Shown piece by piece: positions 20,580-23,066 of a DNA stretch of 23,066 nt. This stretch comes from Plakobranchus ocellatus. Taxonomy: Eukaryota; Mollusca; Gastropoda; Plakobranchidae. Where the stretch lies: assembly GCA_019648995.1 (NCBI GenBank), contig BLXT01002950.1, forward strand, positions 241,667 to 264,732. The letters are read 5' to 3'. The stretch's first letter is position 1. Each line of letters opens with the position of its first letter. The notes under the pieces are model-generated. The model saw only the letters and a program-made list of their open reading frames with translations, searched no databases and was not told the DNA's origin. The translations under genes were made by a program, and so were the position numbers.

Positions 20580-21381
20580 GGCTCTTTTGATTAGTGGGCT
20601 CGGACATTGGTCCCATCCGTATTGTGGTCGCTCAAAAGCTTGATATTCTTTAGTATAGCATTTGTTGCCTCGTTTAGTAAAATAAGATTACCTAAATAGA
20701 GGTGTGGCGTAATTATTACAAGAGGGAATACTCAAAACGATCGAACGTATCATTCCTATCGAGCTACAAAGCGCGTGAAAATGCCATAAAGAAACTATAA
20801 ATCATTCTCTTTAAACAACATCGTCAAATTGAGTTCTTCTAAATTCTCTTTAAGCAGAACATTCTTATATCACACCTCTTACTACAAATTATATAACTTT
20901 AGAATAAAAGCATAAACTTCTCTGAATGCCCATTTATCCAGTGTTGTTACCTTAGAAATTATGAATTTATCAAAATTATCGGCCCATATCGAATTTGACT
21001 GAAGTTACGAGTAAACAAGGCTAGACCAAATGATCAACCGATCCTTGTCTAGATCTTTACAGCAAAACACGAAATTTTCACACCATGCGTTAAGAAAGAC
21101 ATAGAAATTCTTGAGATAACACGAGAAAGCTTATGAAATAATTCTTGAGTTCTCTTAAGTACCTGAGAAGTGTCCATATTAGCGTCAGACTAAAAATGTC
21201 ACTTTTTGTTTCTTGTGCAATTTCAACGAATTATGAAATATTTCTCCGCATAAATCATGGATAATACATTTTGTAAAAAACGATAATAAAAATAGCAATG
21301 CATGGCAATCTAATTGTTTGTCAGTCTGGCTGGGGCTCTGTATCTCTCCGTAATTGTCCTCAATTGTTTAAATTTTTTCAG
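20580..21381. other. AT-rich intron sequence before exon K
   Basis: No coding signal, repeat or RNA gene was seen between the gypsy remnant and exon K. It is taken as intron of the micro-exon gene. Confidence 0.5.
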
Positions 21382-21408
21382 GACCTACACTAAGACGAAC
21401 AACCCGAA
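21382..21408 (+). CDS. Micro-exon K (27 nt, phase 1-1)
   Basis: The acceptor is aaattttttcag and the donor is GTAAAG, slightly weaker than the others. The peptide is PTLRRTTR. The exon ends ACAACCCGAA exactly as exon L does, and R-R-T-T matches exon J. It is one of the two shortest exons in the set. The junction to L is A+AA, Lys. Confidence 0.72.
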
Positions 21409-21610
21409 GTAAAGAAACGTTTATTTTAACCAGAACAAAAATCTTGTCTGTATCAAAGTTTTAAAAAAATGTGCATTTTCTTATATATTAGAAAGAAAGG
21501 TTATCCATACAGGAAGCCAAGACTACAATGCTAGACCTAAGGAGTGAACGACAGAAATATGTTGAATAAAGAGATTAAGCAGACGTTCACGCATTTAGAC
21601 CTAGCATCAG

Positions 21611-21775
21611 ACAAGACAAGACAAGACAAGACAAGACAGAAGACGAGAGAAAATTATGATATGTCTGAGAAGGATTCGAACCCGCACCCTCGTTGGCACC
21701 CACCGCCTTGCCAGACAGAGGTACCAAGCGAATAAGCCACTGAACCATCCGCTTCCACAGAGATAGAAGCATTTG
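21611..21775 (-). mobile_element. tRNA-derived SINE with (CTTGT)n tail, minus strand
   Basis: On the minus strand the A box TGGTTCAGTGGC (21736-21747) matches 11 of 12 positions and the B box GGTTCGAATCC (21672-21682) is perfect. Downstream on that strand lies a pentanucleotide run, (ACAAG)5 on the plus strand at 21611-21635, a typical SINE tail. It is inserted in the intron between exons K and L. No clear target-site duplication was found. Confidence 0.6.
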
Positions 21776-22337
21776 ACTCAGGTCATTCGCCAAGCCACTC
21801 CATCCGACTAGAGTGTTTGTGCTTAAGTGGAATCCTCCAGACTATTATTACAATTTCTTACAGAAATTGTAATGCTTTTGTTCCCCTATAATTACGAAAT
21901 AGTGTTCAGTTAAGTAATGACTAATCATAGATCTCTTTTAATACCAACAGTTGAAGAATGTAGGGTTTTTTTTTTTATAAAAATAAAGGGAAATCAAACA
22001 ATCAAATGCTATTGACAATGTTATTTTTTTCCATTCTACTCCTTAACCAACAAGCTTTATTGCGAGATGTTTCCTTTCGATTTGTGTTTGGTGCACAGAA
22101 TTCACTGTACCGAAAGAATAAATAATTTAAAAGGGACTTTTGCCGTAGCTCATATCATGAAAGGACACTCATCAGAAAGACCATATATTACAATTACGAT
22201 ATCTCAATTCATTTATTAATATAGTATTTATATAAGGATATGATATTCATTTCGTCACAATAGAATTATCACTGGTGCTCATAGGCTTTACAGGTATAAG
22301 TCTAAAATACCTGCATGTTTTGTTTTCTCTATTACAG

Positions 22338-22364
22338 AATGCACGCCCGAAAAAACAACCCGAA
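22338..22364 (+). CDS. Micro-exon L (27 nt, phase 1-1), CT class
   Basis: The acceptor is tctctattacag and the donor is GTAAGT. The peptide is CTPEKTTR after a Lys junction codon. It shares K-C-T with exon H, and its last ten bases are identical to those of exon K. It is the last exon in the window with a consensus donor, so the gene continues at least one exon further. Confidence 0.75.
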
Positions 22365-22798
22365 GTAAGTAAACGCAGTTTTTGTTTCCATTTGAAACGT
22401 GATTGTCATGAACAAGCCGACTTGAAAATATCATATTAGAAGCACCAAGGGCTTCATATATTGGGTTAGAAAGGGGTACGTTTTTATATCTTTTACAAGA
22501 AAAGCAAAATAGAATCGATGGGTGATCAAAATGATATAAATATTGGAAAAAGACAAGAACACGACGCTCTACGTGTTTTGTACACTCATATTGATCCAAT
22601 TAGTTTAATGCAAAAGCAGCTCACATGCCACTTCTACATATTCCTCATATATACAATAACTACTTAATATTAATATTTAGTATTGAAAAAATATTCAAGA
22701 CGTAATTTGGTAAAAGCAATTAAAGCGTACGCACACATGCAATTATATAATTATGTGAATGTGTCTGTTTGTGCCCCGCTATTTTTATTTCTATATAG

Positions 22799-22857
22799 GT
22801 GTAACTATACTGCGTGTAATTGTATGTCTTTCGTATTCTTGCGCGCTACATCTATAA
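22799..22857 (+). CDS. Candidate terminal exon of the micro-exon gene (to TAA)
   Basis: A good pyrimidine tract ends in tatatag at 22798. In phase 1 the A left by exon L plus GT gives Ser. The frame then reads VTILRVIVCLSYSCALHL before TAA at 22855-22857. AATAAA follows at 22900-22905, about 43 nt after the stop, with an A-rich stretch 15-25 nt beyond. The acceptor, phase, stop and poly(A) signal all fit a last exon. The peptide is hydrophobic, however, and unlike the other exons, and such a stop is easy to meet by chance. Confidence 0.35.
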
Positions 22858-22899
22858 CTGCGTATTGCCTTTTTTGAATTTTCCCTCAACTTTTCTACA

Positions 22900-22905
22900 A
22901 ATAAA
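22900..22905 (+). promoter_or_regulatory. Possible poly(A) signal AATAAA
   Basis: AATAAA is followed 15-25 nt later by an A-rich tract. It would end the candidate last exon of the micro-exon gene. The hexamer is frequent in AT-rich DNA, so it has weight only together with the upstream acceptor and in-phase stop. Confidence 0.3.
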
Positions 22906-22957
22906 TCGCTTTACAAAAAGGAAAAAAAAACCGTTCAAAATTATGACTAAACCAGGT

Positions 22958-22958
<1 letters not shown>

Positions 22959-23000
<42 letters not shown>
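22959..23000. repeat. (AT)n microsatellite
   Basis: An uninterrupted AT run of about 42 bases. A second short AT run closes the window at 23053-23066. Confidence 0.95.
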
Positions 23001-23002
<2 letters not shown>

Positions 23003-23066
23003 TGTTTCAAGATGTGTATATTGTGCATAGATGCATTATCATTTGCATTTGAATATATATATATAT

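Overview
The window looks like AT-rich animal nuclear DNA. It has spliceosomal introns, long simple-sequence tracts, tRNA-derived SINE heads and decayed retroelements, and no bacterial-style gene layout. Frequent tctagatct/aggcct words and the retroelement types suggest a lophotrochozoan, perhaps a gastropod mollusc. This assignment is an inference made without any database search.

Layout. 1-550: a CT microsatellite and a decayed SINE head on the minus strand. 671-4354: a probable dead DNA transposon, bounded by 13-bp inverted copies of tgacttaggcatt, with a broken minus-strand DDE-like transposase gene inside. 4355-8690: AT-rich DNA with no gene I can support, apart from one speculative 18-nt exon at 5370. 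8.7-22.4 kb: a plus-strand micro-exon gene. 17.7-20.6 kb: a nest of minus-strand retroelement fragments inside its largest intron. These are the 3' end of a LINE with a restriction-like endonuclease next to a gutted Ty3/gypsy element whose integrase end lies before its reverse-transcriptase leader. 21.6-21.8 kb: a SINE with a pentanucleotide tail. 22.9-23.07 kb: AT repeats.

The main discovery is the micro-exon gene. Twelve short exons (48, 48, 45, 45, 45, 39, 30, 33, 39, 33, 27 and 27 nt) lie on the plus strand between 9684 and 22364. Each follows a 3' splice site and is followed by a good 5' splice site (GTAAGN, GTGAGT or GTAAAG). Each is a multiple of three, is flanked by phase-1 introns, and is open in the one shared frame. 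The junction codons also read through. Together they give about 150 residues, of which about 30% are Arg/Lys, with only three acidic residues, many Thr and Pro, and nine Cys. The exons fall into related classes (SSCR, TTRRTC, TTxRR...LF, TRR...P and CT...R), so the gene seems to have grown by duplicating exon-intron units. I do not recognise the product. The architecture recalls the micro-exon genes known from schistosomes, but I see no sequence relationship. The first exon (signal peptide or start codon) was not found; a possible last exon lies at 22799-22857.
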